13,370 nt of DNA from JBNKFQ01 sp050289385 (GTDB lineage Bacteria > Pseudomonadota > Gammaproteobacteria > Pseudomonadales > Porticoccaceae): positions 1-13,370 of the forward strand of contig JBNKFQ010000065.1 in NCBI GenBank assembly GCA_050289385.1, in the 5' to 3' direction. Under the pieces are notes generated by a model. The model made no database searches. It worked only from the letters and a program-made list of their open reading frames with translations, and had not been told where the DNA came from. The position numbers and the translations under genes were made by a program. Every line of letters starts with the position of its first letter. Position 1 is the stretch's first letter. Positions 6,049-13,370 of this stretch are shown one piece after another.

Positions 6049-8165
6049 CAGTGCCACAACAAACAGGAAATTCTGCACCGGGCGGCAATTTGTTGCCGAT
6101 GTTGTCGCGGGTGGGTCTTGGCACACCCGTATTGTTGATGTTGATGCTGGCGATGATGGTGTTGCCACTGCCGCCACTGGCTCTGGATTTGCTGTTTACG
6201 TTTAATATTGCTTTTTCGCTGATTGTCTTGCTTGCAGCTATTTACACCATGCGACCGCTGGAATTTTCGGTGTTTCCGACGGTGCTGTTATTGGCGACCT
6301 TGTTGCGCCTGGCCCTGAATGTGGCTTCTACCCGAGTGGTACTGATTAACGGGCACTCCGGTACCGGTGCCGCCGGACAGGTAATTGAAGCCTTCGGTGA
6401 ATTTGTTGTCGGCGGTAATTACACCGTCGGTTTTGTGGTGTTTGCCATTTTGGTCATTATCAACTTTGTGGTGGTAACCAAGGGTGCCGGTCGCATTTCT
6501 GAAGTGACTGCCCGTTTTACGCTCGATGCCATGCCCGGCAAACAAATGGCGATTGATGCGGATCTGAACGCGGGCATGATCAGCCAGGAAGATGCCCGAG
6601 CCCGGCGCGATGAGGTGTCGCGAGAGGCAGATTTTTACGGCGCCATGGATGGCGCCAGCAAGTTTGTGCGCGGCGACGCGGTGGCTGGCATCCTGATTCT
6701 GTTTATCAATATTGTCGGCGGTTTGCTGGTGGGGGTTATGCAGCACGACCTGAGTTTTTCGCAGGCGGGTCATAACTATGTCTTGCTGACCATCGGTGAT
6801 GGCCTGGTGGCTCAGGTTCCTTCCCTGCTGTTGTCTACCGCGGCAGCGATTATTGTTACCCGTGTTTCTGATTCGCAGGATATGGGCGGGCAGATAACTT
6901 CCCAGTTATTTGCCAGCCCCCGGGCCATTGCGATCGCTGGTGCTATTGTTGGCATTCTGGGGTTGGTGCCCGGTATGCCAAATCTGGTGTTTCTGTTGCT
7001 CAGTCTGGTGTTGTGTGCCGTCGCTTATCTGGTTTCCCAAAGGGCGCGACAATCACAACAGGCGGCGGTACCGGCGCCGGTGGAAGAGACTCCACAGGAG
7101 ACGCGTGAGCTCAGTTGGGACGATCTGAAGCCCGCCGATGTGGTTGGCCTGGAAGTAGGCTATCGCCTGATTTCTCTGGTTGATAAAAACCAGGGGGGCG
7201 AGTTGTTGTCGCGAATTAAAGGTGTGCGCAAAAAACTGTCCCAGGAGCTGGGTTTTTTGATTCCGCCGGTACATATCTGTGACAACCTCGACCTTTCTCC
7301 CGGCAGTTATCGCATCACCTTGCTGGATACCACTGTGGGTGAAGGCGAAGTGCACCCCGGCAAGGAACTGGCGATCAACCCCGGCCAGGTATTTGGTGAG
7401 CTGCAAGGTATAAACACCAAAGATCCGACGTTTGGCCTGGATGCTGTCTGGATTGAACCCGGACAGCGTGACGAGGCTCGCACCATGGGCTACACGGTGG
7501 TGGATTGCAGTACTGTGGTGGCGACGCATTTGAGTCAATTGCTCAAGCAACACAGCCATGAACTGCTGGGCCATGACGAAGTGCAGCAATTGCTGGATGT
7601 GCTGGCCAAATCATCACCCAGACTGGTGGAAAGTCTGGTGCCCGATACCCTGCCGTTGGGCACAGTTCTGAAAGTGATGCAAAACCTGCTGGCCGAAGGC
7701 ATACCGATTCGCGATGTGCGATCAATTGCTGAAGCTATGGCGGCTGGTGGCGTCAAGAGTCAAGATTCTGACGCACTTACTGCACATGTGCGTGTCGCAT
7801 TGGGACGCACCATTGTTCAGCATATCAGCGGTATGAACCCGGAATTGCAGGTGATGACACTCGACGCCAATCTGGAACAGATATTGCATCGAGCTGTTCA
7901 GGGCGCCGCTGGCGATGCCGGCGGAATGGAACCGGGACTGGTGGACCAGATGTTGACGCAAATATCGGAACAGGCACAGCGTCACGATGCTGTTGGTCAG
8001 GAGCCGGTGTTACTGGTATCCAGTGCCATGCGGTTATGGCTTTCGCGTTTGATTCGCGGATCTGCACCCGGTGTTCACGTGCTGGCTTACGACGAGATAC
8101 CCGCTGGCAAACGAGTAAAGGCCGTAGCCAGTGTTGGCGGTGCACCAGCCCTGGGTAATGGGTAG
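6045..8165 (+). CDS. flhA: Flagellar export gate protein FlhA
   Basis: FlhA forms the nonameric export-gate ring that couples proton flow to secretion and docks chaperone-substrate complexes. The 706-residue product has an N-terminal membrane domain with about eight helices (roughly 25-325). It carries the FHIPEP-family cytoplasmic loop, from RISEVTARFTLDAMPGKQ at residue 150 through DADLNAG. A linker (about 335-365) and the C-terminal cytoplasmic domain (about 365-700) follow, with GYRLISLVD and LPLGTVLKVMQNLLAEGIPIRDVR. The length is typical. It overlaps flhB by 4 nt. Its TAG stop is also the first three bases of an 11-bp tandem repeat. Confidence 0.97.
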   Translation: MTVPQQTGNSAPGGNLLPMLSRVGLGTPVLLMLMLAMMVLPLPPLALDLLFTFNIAFSLIVLLAAIYTMRPLEFSVFPTVLLLATLLRLALNVASTRVVLINGHSGTGAAGQVIEAFGEFVVGGNYTVGFVVFAILVIINFVVVTKGAGRISEVTARFTLDAMPGKQMAIDADLNAGMISQEDARARRDEVSREADFYGAMDGASKFVRGDAVAGILILFINIVGGLLVGVMQHDLSFSQAGHNYVLLTIGDGLVAQVPSLLLSTAAAIIVTRVSDSQDMGGQITSQLFASPRAIAIAGAIVGILGLVPGMPNLVFLLLSLVLCAVAYLVSQRARQSQQAAVPAPVEETPQETRELSWDDLKPADVVGLEVGYRLISLVDKNQGGELLSRIKGVRKKLSQELGFLIPPVHICDNLDLSPGSYRITLLDTTVGEGEVHPGKELAINPGQVFGELQGINTKDPTFGLDAVWIEPGQRDEARTMGYTVVDCSTVVATHLSQLLKQHSHELLGHDEVQQLLDVLAKSSPRLVESLVPDTLPLGTVLKVMQNLLAEGIPIRDVRSIAEAMAAGGVKSQDSDALTAHVRVALGRTIVQHISGMNPELQVMTLDANLEQILHRAVQGAAGDAGGMEPGLVDQMLTQISEQAQRHDAVGQEPVLLVSSAMRLWLSRLIRGSAPGVHVLAYDEIPAGKRVKAVASVGGAPALGNG

Positions 8166-8206
8166 TTAATGAGTAGTTAATGAGTAGTTAACGGATAGCT
8201 AATGGC
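8163..8206. repeat. 11-bp tandem repeat beginning at the flhA stop codon
   Basis: Two perfect copies of TAGTTAATGAG (8163-8173, 8174-8184) are followed by two diverged copies, TAGTTAACGGA (8185-8195) and TAGCTAATGGC (8196-8206). The first TAG is the flhA stop. Because 11 is not a multiple of 3 and each unit carries TAG, TAA and TGA, the array places stops in every forward frame. The rest of the 123-nt flhA-flhF gap holds a small GCCC-TTTG-GGGC hairpin (8250-8261) without a T run, which I do not call a terminator, and the flhF ribosome binding site. I see no convincing sigma-54 or sigma-28 promoter there. Confidence 0.85.
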
Positions 8207-8288
8207 CGGGTAGCGGGCAGCAGTTCCTCGAAATAATTCAAAGCTGGAAGCCCTTTGGGGCCCGTTGGGTAAAAATGGAGATGTGTCA

Positions 8289-9509
8289 ATGAAAATCAGG
8301 CGTTTCACTGCGGAGGATTCCCGCCAGGCTATGCGCTCAGTACGGGCGGAGCTGGGGGATGATGCTGTGATCCTTTCGAGCCGCAAGGTTAACGGTGGTG
8401 TTGAAATTGTCGCCGGAGCCAATTTTGACGACGCGACCTTACAGCGTGAACTTGATCAGGAGCCGCGCGAGTTCGGGGTCGCCAGTGCCGAAAGTCTGTT
8501 AGCGGAAGCAGACAAATTGTCACGCAGTACAAGTTCATCCAGCCGACACTCTGACGATGGTTATCAGCACCCGGTTCTGCAAGAGATTCGGGCAGAATTG
8601 GGTACCTTGCGGGAGATGCTGGAAGGTGATTTGGCGCAGATGGTCTGGAGCGGGCAGGGCAGGAAAAATCCACTGCGAATAGTGTTGCTGCGTCAGCTTC
8701 AAAATCTCGGTCTGTCGGCTGACGTTAGTGCGGGTATTATCGAAAAAATACAAGGTGGCCAGGATCGAGACCGCAGTTGGCAAGACGCATTAAAGATTCT
8801 TGCAGACGATTTGCCTGTTTGTCATCAGGATGTGGCGGGCAGCGGTGGGGTAATTGCGGTAATGGGTCCGACCGGCGTTGGCAAAACCACCACTGTAGCC
8901 AAACTCGCGGCCCAGTACGCCTTGCGCCATGGTCGCAAGCAGGTTGCACTGGTCACCACAGATAACTATCGCATCGGTGGCCGGGAACAGCTGGAAACCT
9001 TTGGCAAAATACTCGGCGTGCCGGTAAAACTGGCCAACTCGGCAAGGGAACTTGGCGAGGCCTTGCGGGAATTTAGTGATCGCGGGCTGGTGATGATAGA
9101 TACCGCCGGTATGAGTCAACGCGATATCACCCTGGCGCGACAGTTCGACACCCTGCGCGACAGCAGTTGCGATATCAAGGTGTTACTGACCCTCTCTGCC
9201 ACTTCGCAATCGGGCATACTGGACGAGGTAATTGCCGGGTTTGGCCAAGTCAAGCTGGCTGGCGCCGTAGTTACCAAGTGCGATGAAACCACCAGCCTGG
9301 GGGCGGTTATTACCGCTTTGATAAAGCATCGTTTGCCGTTGGCGTACGTCGGCACTGGCCAGCGAGTGCCGGAGGACATTGATCGTGGCGATGGCATAAA
9401 GCTCACTCGCGAAGCGTTGCGTCTGGCGAAGGCAGGCTCCGGTTCTGCAAGCGCCGAACCTTATCAACGGCAACAGATATCTGGCGAGGGAATCAGGGCA
9501 AATGGCTGA
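8289..9509 (+). CDS. flhF: Flagellar biosynthesis GTPase FlhF
   Basis: FlhF is an SRP-family GTPase that marks the cell pole for flagellar assembly. From ATG 8289 the product has 406 residues. Residues 1-40 carry the conserved FlhF opening (MKIRRFTAEDSRQAMRSVRA then DDAVILSSRKV), followed by a variable linker (about 50-95), a helical N domain, and the G domain. Visible GTPase motifs are the P-loop GPTGVGKTTT (193-202), the DTAG G3 motif (271-274) and the TKCD G4 motif (329-332). GGAG at 8277-8280 supports ATG 8289 rather than the in-frame TTG at 8265. The end overlaps flhG by 8 nt, fitting coupled expression of the GTPase and its regulator. Confidence 0.97.
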   Translation: MKIRRFTAEDSRQAMRSVRAELGDDAVILSSRKVNGGVEIVAGANFDDATLQRELDQEPREFGVASAESLLAEADKLSRSTSSSSRHSDDGYQHPVLQEIRAELGTLREMLEGDLAQMVWSGQGRKNPLRIVLLRQLQNLGLSADVSAGIIEKIQGGQDRDRSWQDALKILADDLPVCHQDVAGSGGVIAVMGPTGVGKTTTVAKLAAQYALRHGRKQVALVTTDNYRIGGREQLETFGKILGVPVKLANSARELGEALREFSDRGLVMIDTAGMSQRDITLARQFDTLRDSSCDIKVLLTLSATSQSGILDEVIAGFGQVKLAGAVVTKCDETTSLGAVITALIKHRLPLAYVGTGQRVPEDIDRGDGIKLTREALRLAKAGSGSASAEPYQRQQISGEGIRANG

Positions 9510-10395
9510 AGCAGATGAAGTGGTGGATCAGGCCAGCGGGTTACGCCGCCAGGTGCAGTCGGGACCAGTGCAAACCATCGCCATTACCGGCGGCAAGGGC
9601 GGCATTGGTAAAACAAACATCGCCATTAATCTCGCATTTGCCTTTAGCCGAATGAATCGCGATGTGATGTTAATGGATGCTGATTTGGGTCTGGCCAACG
9701 TCGATGTCTTGCTTGGCCTGAATACGGTTTACGATTTGAGTCATGTGATTGCCGGCGAGCAGTCCCTGGACGATATTCTTGTCGAAGGTCCGGGTGATAT
9801 AAAAATTATTCCCGGAGCGTCGGGGGTCAGTGACATGGCCGACCTTTCGTCTGCCCAGCACGCCAGTCTGATTCGCGCATTTGGCGAACTCGCCCAGCCT
9901 CTCGATGTGCTGATCGTAGATACGGCGGCGGGCATTTCCAGTAGCGTAATCAGTTTTACCAAAGCTTGCCAGGATGTTGTGGTCACCGTTTGCGATGAAC
10001 CCACATCCATCACCGATGCCTATGCCCTGATCAAACTGTTGAGCCAGGAGCACGGCATTCGCCGGTTCCGCATCATCGCCAACATGGTGCGTAATCGCGC
10101 CCATGGCGAAGAGTTGTTTCTGCGGATTTGTCGTGTCACCGACCGGTTTCTCGATGTGGGGCTCGAATTTGCCGGCAGTGTGCCGTTTGACGACTATTTG
10201 CGCAAGGCAGTGCAGCAACAGCAGGTGGTACTGGAAGCCTATCCCGGCAGTGGAGCGGCGCAGGCGCTGTCAAGGCTGGCTGAGGATGCCGCCAGGTGGC
10301 CCTTGCCACGCGATGCATCGGGTTATCTGGAATTTTTCGTTGAGCGGTTGGTTAACTGCCACGATGTTGATGCTGCGCAGGCAGAGCCTGCGTAA
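9502..10395 (+). CDS. flhG: MinD-like ATPase FlhG/FleN, flagellar number regulator
   Basis: FlhG (FleN in Pseudomonas) limits flagellar number by stimulating FlhF GTP hydrolysis and by antagonising FleQ. The 297-residue product opens with DQASGLRR (residues 9-16), matching the DQAxxLR activator helix described for FlhG. Next come the deviant Walker A motif GGKGGIGKT (30-38) with both lysines, DADLGLANVD (59-68) and the Walker B strand ending at D140 (VLIVDTAAG). A hydrophobic/amphipathic C-terminal segment (GYLEFFVERLV, 274-284) resembles the MinD-type membrane-targeting helix. It overlaps flhF by 8 nt and fliA by 1 nt (TAATG). Confidence 0.96.
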   Translation: MAEADEVVDQASGLRRQVQSGPVQTIAITGGKGGIGKTNIAINLAFAFSRMNRDVMLMDADLGLANVDVLLGLNTVYDLSHVIAGEQSLDDILVEGPGDIKIIPGASGVSDMADLSSAQHASLIRAFGELAQPLDVLIVDTAAGISSSVISFTKACQDVVVTVCDEPTSITDAYALIKLLSQEHGIRRFRIIANMVRNRAHGEELFLRICRVTDRFLDVGLEFAGSVPFDDYLRKAVQQQQVVLEAYPGSGAAQALSRLAEDAARWPLPRDASGYLEFFVERLVNCHDVDAAQAEPA

Positions 10396-11114
10396 TGAGT
10401 GGCGCGGCAGTTTACGCCGAAAGTAGCAATGACGATGGTGAGTTGCTCGTTCGTGAATACTTGCCACTGGTAAAACGGGTCGCTTTTCATCTCGCTGCCC
10501 GTTTGCCATCTTCGGTGCTGGTGGATGACCTTGTTCAGGCGGGGATGATCGGCTTGCTCGAAGCAGGGCGTAATTTTAATCCGTCCGGGGGCGCCAGTTT
10601 TGAAACCTGGGCATCCATTCGAATTCGCGGTTCCATGCTCGACGAGTTGCGGCGGATGGAGTGGGCGCCGCGACCGGTGCAACGCAAGGCGCGACAGATG
10701 GCCAGCGCCATTCGAACTCTGCAAAACCGTTTGGGGCGCGCGGCAACCGATGCTGAAGTTGCGCGCGAGATGGATCTTGATATTCACCAGTATCACAGTC
10801 TGTTGCAGGAAACAGTAACTTGTCAGCTTTACGAACAAAGCGGCGACACCGGCAGCGCGGATTACGGCGAGGATCACGGGCCGCTTGACGATCTTCAGCA
10901 ACAGGGGTTTCGCCAGGCGTTAGCCGGAGCTGTCGGCAAGTTGCCGGAGCGAGAAAAACTGGTGATGTCGCTGTATTACGATGACGAATTAAACCTGAAA
11001 GAAATTGGCGCAGTGCTTGGCGTTGGTGAATCTCGAGTGTGCCAGATTCACGCTCAGGCGCTGGCGCGATTGCGCGCTATCCTGGGTAACTGGCGCGAGT
11101 CGGTCGGTGAATAA
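10395..11114 (+). CDS. fliA: Flagellar sigma-28 factor FliA
   Basis: FliA directs transcription of late flagellar genes (filament, stators, chemotaxis) once FlgM is exported. The 239-residue product shows region 2 (about 16-90) with the opening block LVREYLPLVKRVAFHLAARL, then DDLVQAGMIGLLEAGRNF and FETWASIRIRGSMLDELRR. Region 3 has RKARQM and LGRAATDAEVAREMDLD. Region 4 (about 185-235) has LPEREKLVMSLYYDDELNLKEIG and the DNA-reading helix GVGESRVCQIHAQALARLR. The ATG shares its first base with the flhG stop, indicating coupling. In Pseudomonas-type clusters cheY would follow; here motC follows after 36 nt. Confidence 0.97.
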   Translation: MSGAAVYAESSNDDGELLVREYLPLVKRVAFHLAARLPSSVLVDDLVQAGMIGLLEAGRNFNPSGGASFETWASIRIRGSMLDELRRMEWAPRPVQRKARQMASAIRTLQNRLGRAATDAEVAREMDLDIHQYHSLLQETVTCQLYEQSGDTGSADYGEDHGPLDDLQQQGFRQALAGAVGKLPEREKLVMSLYYDDELNLKEIGAVLGVGESRVCQIHAQALARLRAILGNWRESVGE

Positions 11115-11150
11115 AATGCTGTCAGACGTTTACGTGTTTTCGGTGATGGA

Positions 11151-11897
11151 ATGAGAATTGATGTATTGACCCTGACGGGCATTTTGATTGGCCTGTTGGC
11201 GATTGTCGGGGGCAATATCCTCGAAGGTGGTCATACCGGTTCATTGCTGCAGCTCACCGCTTTTGTGATTGTGTTTGGCGGCACAATAGGCGCGGTGATG
11301 GTGCAAACGCCATTGCCGGTATTTTTGCATGCGCTGCGGCGGGCGAAGTGGATTTTTATGCCGCCTGAGCTGGAAGTGGATGAGATGATTGAGCGCATAG
11401 GTGAATGGAGTCAGATATCGCGCCGCGAAGGTTTGTTGGGGTTGCAAGCCATTGCCGATGGCGAAGCGGACCTGTTTGCACAAAAAGGTTTGCAAATGCT
11501 GGTGGACGGCAGTGAGCCCGAAGCGATTCGTCGTATCCTGGAAGTTGAGTTGACGAGTAAAGAAGAGGTAAATCTGCAAGCGGCAAAAGTGTATGAGGGT
11601 TTTGGCAGTTACTCGCCAACCATCGGTATTATTGGTGCGGTTATGGGGCTGATTCATGTTATGGAGAATCTCGCCGATCCCTCATCACTGGGGCCGGGAA
11701 TTGCCGTTGCGTTTGTGGCCACGATTTACGGTGTCGGTTTAGCGAACCTGCTGTTTCTGCCCATGGCTAATAAACTCAAGGCATTGATTGGTGCAGAATC
11801 CCGCTGCAAGGAAATGGTAATCGATGGTCTGGTGGCCATAGCCGAGGGTGAAAATCCGCGCAATATCGAGTTGAAGCTGCAAGCCTACGTCAGATAG
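11151..11897 (+). CDS. motC: Flagellar motor stator protein MotC (MotA/PomA-like)
   Basis: MotC is the MotA-type stator subunit that pairs with MotD to push on FliG. The 248-residue product has four predicted membrane helices: about 4-20, 29-50, then a cytoplasmic loop (55-145), and about 150-172 and 178-202. The key stator prolines are in place: P156 in YSPTIGIIGAVMGLIHVM and P204 in LFLPMANKLK. The N-terminus (VLTLTGILIGLLAIVGGNILEGGH) resembles MotC/PomA rather than enteric MotA. The upstream ribosome binding site is weak. I prefer MotC because of the fliA-motC-motD-parA context; ion specificity is not certain from sequence. Confidence 0.92.
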   Translation: MRIDVLTLTGILIGLLAIVGGNILEGGHTGSLLQLTAFVIVFGGTIGAVMVQTPLPVFLHALRRAKWIFMPPELEVDEMIERIGEWSQISRREGLLGLQAIADGEADLFAQKGLQMLVDGSEPEAIRRILEVELTSKEEVNLQAAKVYEGFGSYSPTIGIIGAVMGLIHVMENLADPSSLGPGIAVAFVATIYGVGLANLLFLPMANKLKALIGAESRCKEMVIDGLVAIAEGENPRNIELKLQAYVR

Positions 11898-11928
11898 TTG
11901 AGTAACAGGACTGGCCGGATAACAGGAC

Positions 11929-12783
11929 ATGGCGCGCAAAAAAAGACAGGAAGAACACGAAAATCATGAGCGCTGGCTGGTGTCTTATGCGGATTTTATC
12001 ACACTGCTGTTTGCTTTTTTTGTGGTGATGTATTCGATCTCGTCGGTCAGCGAAGGCAAATATAGAGTGTTGTCCAACTCTCTGGTTGCAGCTTTTCGGT
12101 CGCCCACCCGGTCGATGGAGCCGATTCAGGTAGGTGAATTGGTGCGCACTCCGTATACCCTATCACCCTTACCGGCGAATTCACCCACGCTGCAGAAAGC
12201 ACCGCCATTTATTATCGACAGTTTGAAACCGTTGCCGAATATAGAGGCGGAACCGCTGGAGGCTGGCGGCCCGGCAAAGGGTACAGCGCTGGATACTATT
12301 GCCGATGAAGTACAGGAATCTCTGAGCGGTTTGATGGACGAAGAATTGATGGCCATTCGAAAAAAACGCTCGGGGCTGGAAATTGAAATCAAAAGCAAAA
12401 TTCTGTTTGGCAGCGGCAGCAGTCAAATGGGGGGCAGTGCAAAAAAAGTGCTGCGTGATCTGGCCGTCATTTTGGGCAAGTTTCCCAATCGTATTCAGGT
12501 GGAAGGCTTTACCGACAATGTGCCAATCAACAGCGCAATATTTCCGTCAAACTGGGAACTGTCTGCTGGCCGTGCTGCGGCTGTGGTGCGTCTGTTTTCC
12601 GAATTTGGTGTCAGTCCCGAGCGAATGACATCTGTCGGTCGCGGCGAGTACAGCCCGATTGCAGACAACAGTACACCTCAGGGCAGAGCGAGTAATCGTC
12701 GCGTTGTGGTTGTGGTGTTGGCCAGTGCCCCCGGGCAAAATAATGTGGTTCATGATATTCAATCTTTGGCTGAACAGTTATGA
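11929..12783 (+). CDS. motD: Flagellar motor stator protein MotD (MotB-like)
   Basis: MotD is the peptidoglycan-anchored stator partner of MotC. The 284-residue product has a basic N-terminus (MARKKRQEEHENHE) and one membrane helix (about 17-40) with the ion-binding aspartate D22 in SYADFITLLFAFFVVMYS. A Pro/Ala-rich periplasmic linker (about 55-135) follows, then an OmpA-like domain (about 150-268) with VEGFTDNVP (191-199) and the peptidoglycan-contact block NWELSAGRA (208-216). The start lies 31 nt after motC, and the stop overlaps the next gene as ATGA (12780-12783). The Ala after Tyr in the ion site fits the proton type, but this is only suggestive. Confidence 0.94.
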   Translation: MARKKRQEEHENHERWLVSYADFITLLFAFFVVMYSISSVSEGKYRVLSNSLVAAFRSPTRSMEPIQVGELVRTPYTLSPLPANSPTLQKAPPFIIDSLKPLPNIEAEPLEAGGPAKGTALDTIADEVQESLSGLMDEELMAIRKKRSGLEIEIKSKILFGSGSSQMGGSAKKVLRDLAVILGKFPNRIQVEGFTDNVPINSAIFPSNWELSAGRAAAVVRLFSEFGVSPERMTSVGRGEYSPIADNSTPQGRASNRRVVVVVLASAPGQNNVVHDIQSLAEQL

Positions 12784-13370
12784 ATATTTGGGCAGTAACC
12801 AATATGAATGTCGGCACAGGCAAGACCACGGCAGCGGTGTCACTGGCGGGCGAAATGGTATCAGTGGGAGCGTCAACGCTATTGGTTGACGCCGACAGTC
12901 GCTGCAGTCTGACCAATTATTTTCAACCGGAAACCAAACCGGGTTCTGACATCAGGGCGTTGTTTGAAGCCGCTCTGGCGAACGAGCAACTGTCTTGTGA
13001 AGATTTGATCGTAAATACCGGCATTGAACAACTGGATGTTCTGCCTGGTAACAGCAGCTTGTCAGAGCTGCAGGATAGTTTGCTGGGGGTTAAGGGGGCG
13101 GGAAGAATATTGTCGAACGCGCTGGCGACTTTGTCGGGCAAATATGAAAATGTCTTGATCGAGTGCCCCGATGATTTTAGCGTTCTTGCGGTTAATTCAC
13201 TTGCGGCAAGCCAGTTTCTGGTTGTGGCGCTGGTGGCTGCAGACTGGTCAGCGGAAGACGATATTCAGATATTAAAACTGGCAGAACGGGTTGGGCGGAG
13301 TCGTGAACAACAGCTCCCGTTCCTGATCGTGCCTACCAGACACGATGCTGCCAACGAAGACGCAGAATTT
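12780..13370 (+). CDS. ParA-family ATPase next to motD, 3' partial, degenerate Walker A
   Basis: The frame opens at ATG 12780, overlapping the motD stop by 4 nt, and stays open for 197 codons to the window end, so the C-terminus is missing. The N-terminus (MNIWAVTN then GTGKTT) and DADSRCSLTNYF (37-48) match the ParA-like proteins encoded after motD in Pseudomonas and the ParC proteins that place chemotaxis arrays at the pole in Vibrio. Sequence departs from functional ParA: the signature lysine of KGGVGKTT is N10 and the next glycine is V11, while K15 and T16 remain. The Walker B acidic residue is E128 instead of Asp, and the following CPP motif reads CPDD. It may bind nucleotide with altered dimerisation or hydrolysis. 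A cheW/parP-like gene would be expected next. Confidence 0.85.
   Translation, partial: MNIWAVTNMNVGTGKTTAAVSLAGEMVSVGASTLLVDADSRCSLTNYFQPETKPGSDIRALFEAALANEQLSCEDLIVNTGIEQLDVLPGNSSLSELQDSLLGVKGAGRILSNALATLSGKYENVLIECPDDFSVLAVNSLAASQFLVVALVAADWSAEDDIQILKLAERVGRSREQQLPFLIVPTRHDAANEDAEF

Noticed and set aside
8250..8261. Rho-independent terminator between flhA and flhF
   Set aside because: The stem is only 4 bp (GCCC/GGGC) and no T run follows.
8265..8288. Upstream TTG start for flhF adding eight residues
   Set aside because: ATG 8289 gives the conserved MKIRRF opening and has GGAG 8 nt upstream.
11898..11928. Sigma-28 promoter before motD (GCCGGATAAC at about 11914-11923)
   Set aside because: The -10-like match needs an extra base, and no TAAA-type -35 box lies at the right distance; motD follows motC closely.
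13161..13172. ParA Walker B Glu/CPDD as a sequencing error
   Set aside because: The frame remains open and flanking residues align well on both sides, so substitution is simpler than an error; left as a finding.

Overview
The window holds the middle of a flagellar gene cluster, all on the + strand: fliL-fliM-fliN-fliO-fliP-fliQ-fliR-flhB-flhA-flhF-flhG(fleN)-fliA, then a second-type stator pair (motC-motD) and the start of a ParA-like ATPase gene that runs off the right edge. The gene order, the flhF/flhG pair that sets polar flagellar placement and number, the sigma-54 type promoter before fliL, and the motC-motD-parA tail all point to a polarly flagellated gammaproteobacterium of the Pseudomonas / Cellvibrio-like kind. 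I cannot name the genus from sequence alone.

Layout. Positions 1-200 are non-coding: an array of TTCCAAC heptamers (18-66), then a near-consensus sigma-54 promoter (144-160). From 201 to about 8165 lie the C-ring genes (fliM, fliN), the stator-associated fliL and the complete flagellar type III export gate (fliO, fliP, fliQ, fliR, flhB, flhA). Most junctions are tight or overlap by 4 nt (fliN/fliO, fliO/fliP, flhB/flhA). From 8289 to 11114 are flhF, flhG and fliA, each overlapping the next. From 11151 onward are motC, motD and the ParA-like gene.

How they work together. A sigma-54 promoter driven by a FleQ-like activator would express the export gate and C-ring. FlhF and FlhG would place and count the flagellum. 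FliA would then switch on late genes, and MotC/MotD would power rotation. The cheY-cheZ-cheA-cheB block that usually lies between fliA and motC in Pseudomonas-type clusters is absent here (36 nt gap), although FliM keeps its CheY-binding N-terminus.

The main unexplained structure is a family of heptamer-repeat elements in the few loose junctions. Two (fliP-fliQ and fliR-flhB) share one architecture: a (GTTCGAY)4 left arm, an 84-88 nt core that differs between copies, and a (RTCGAAC)4-9 right arm, with conserved arm/core borders. The array at 18-66 looks like the right arm of a third element with a related heptamer (TTCCAAC). A separate 11-bp tandem repeat begins at the flhA stop codon. A further oddity is that the terminal ParA-like protein lacks the signature lysine of its deviant Walker A motif.
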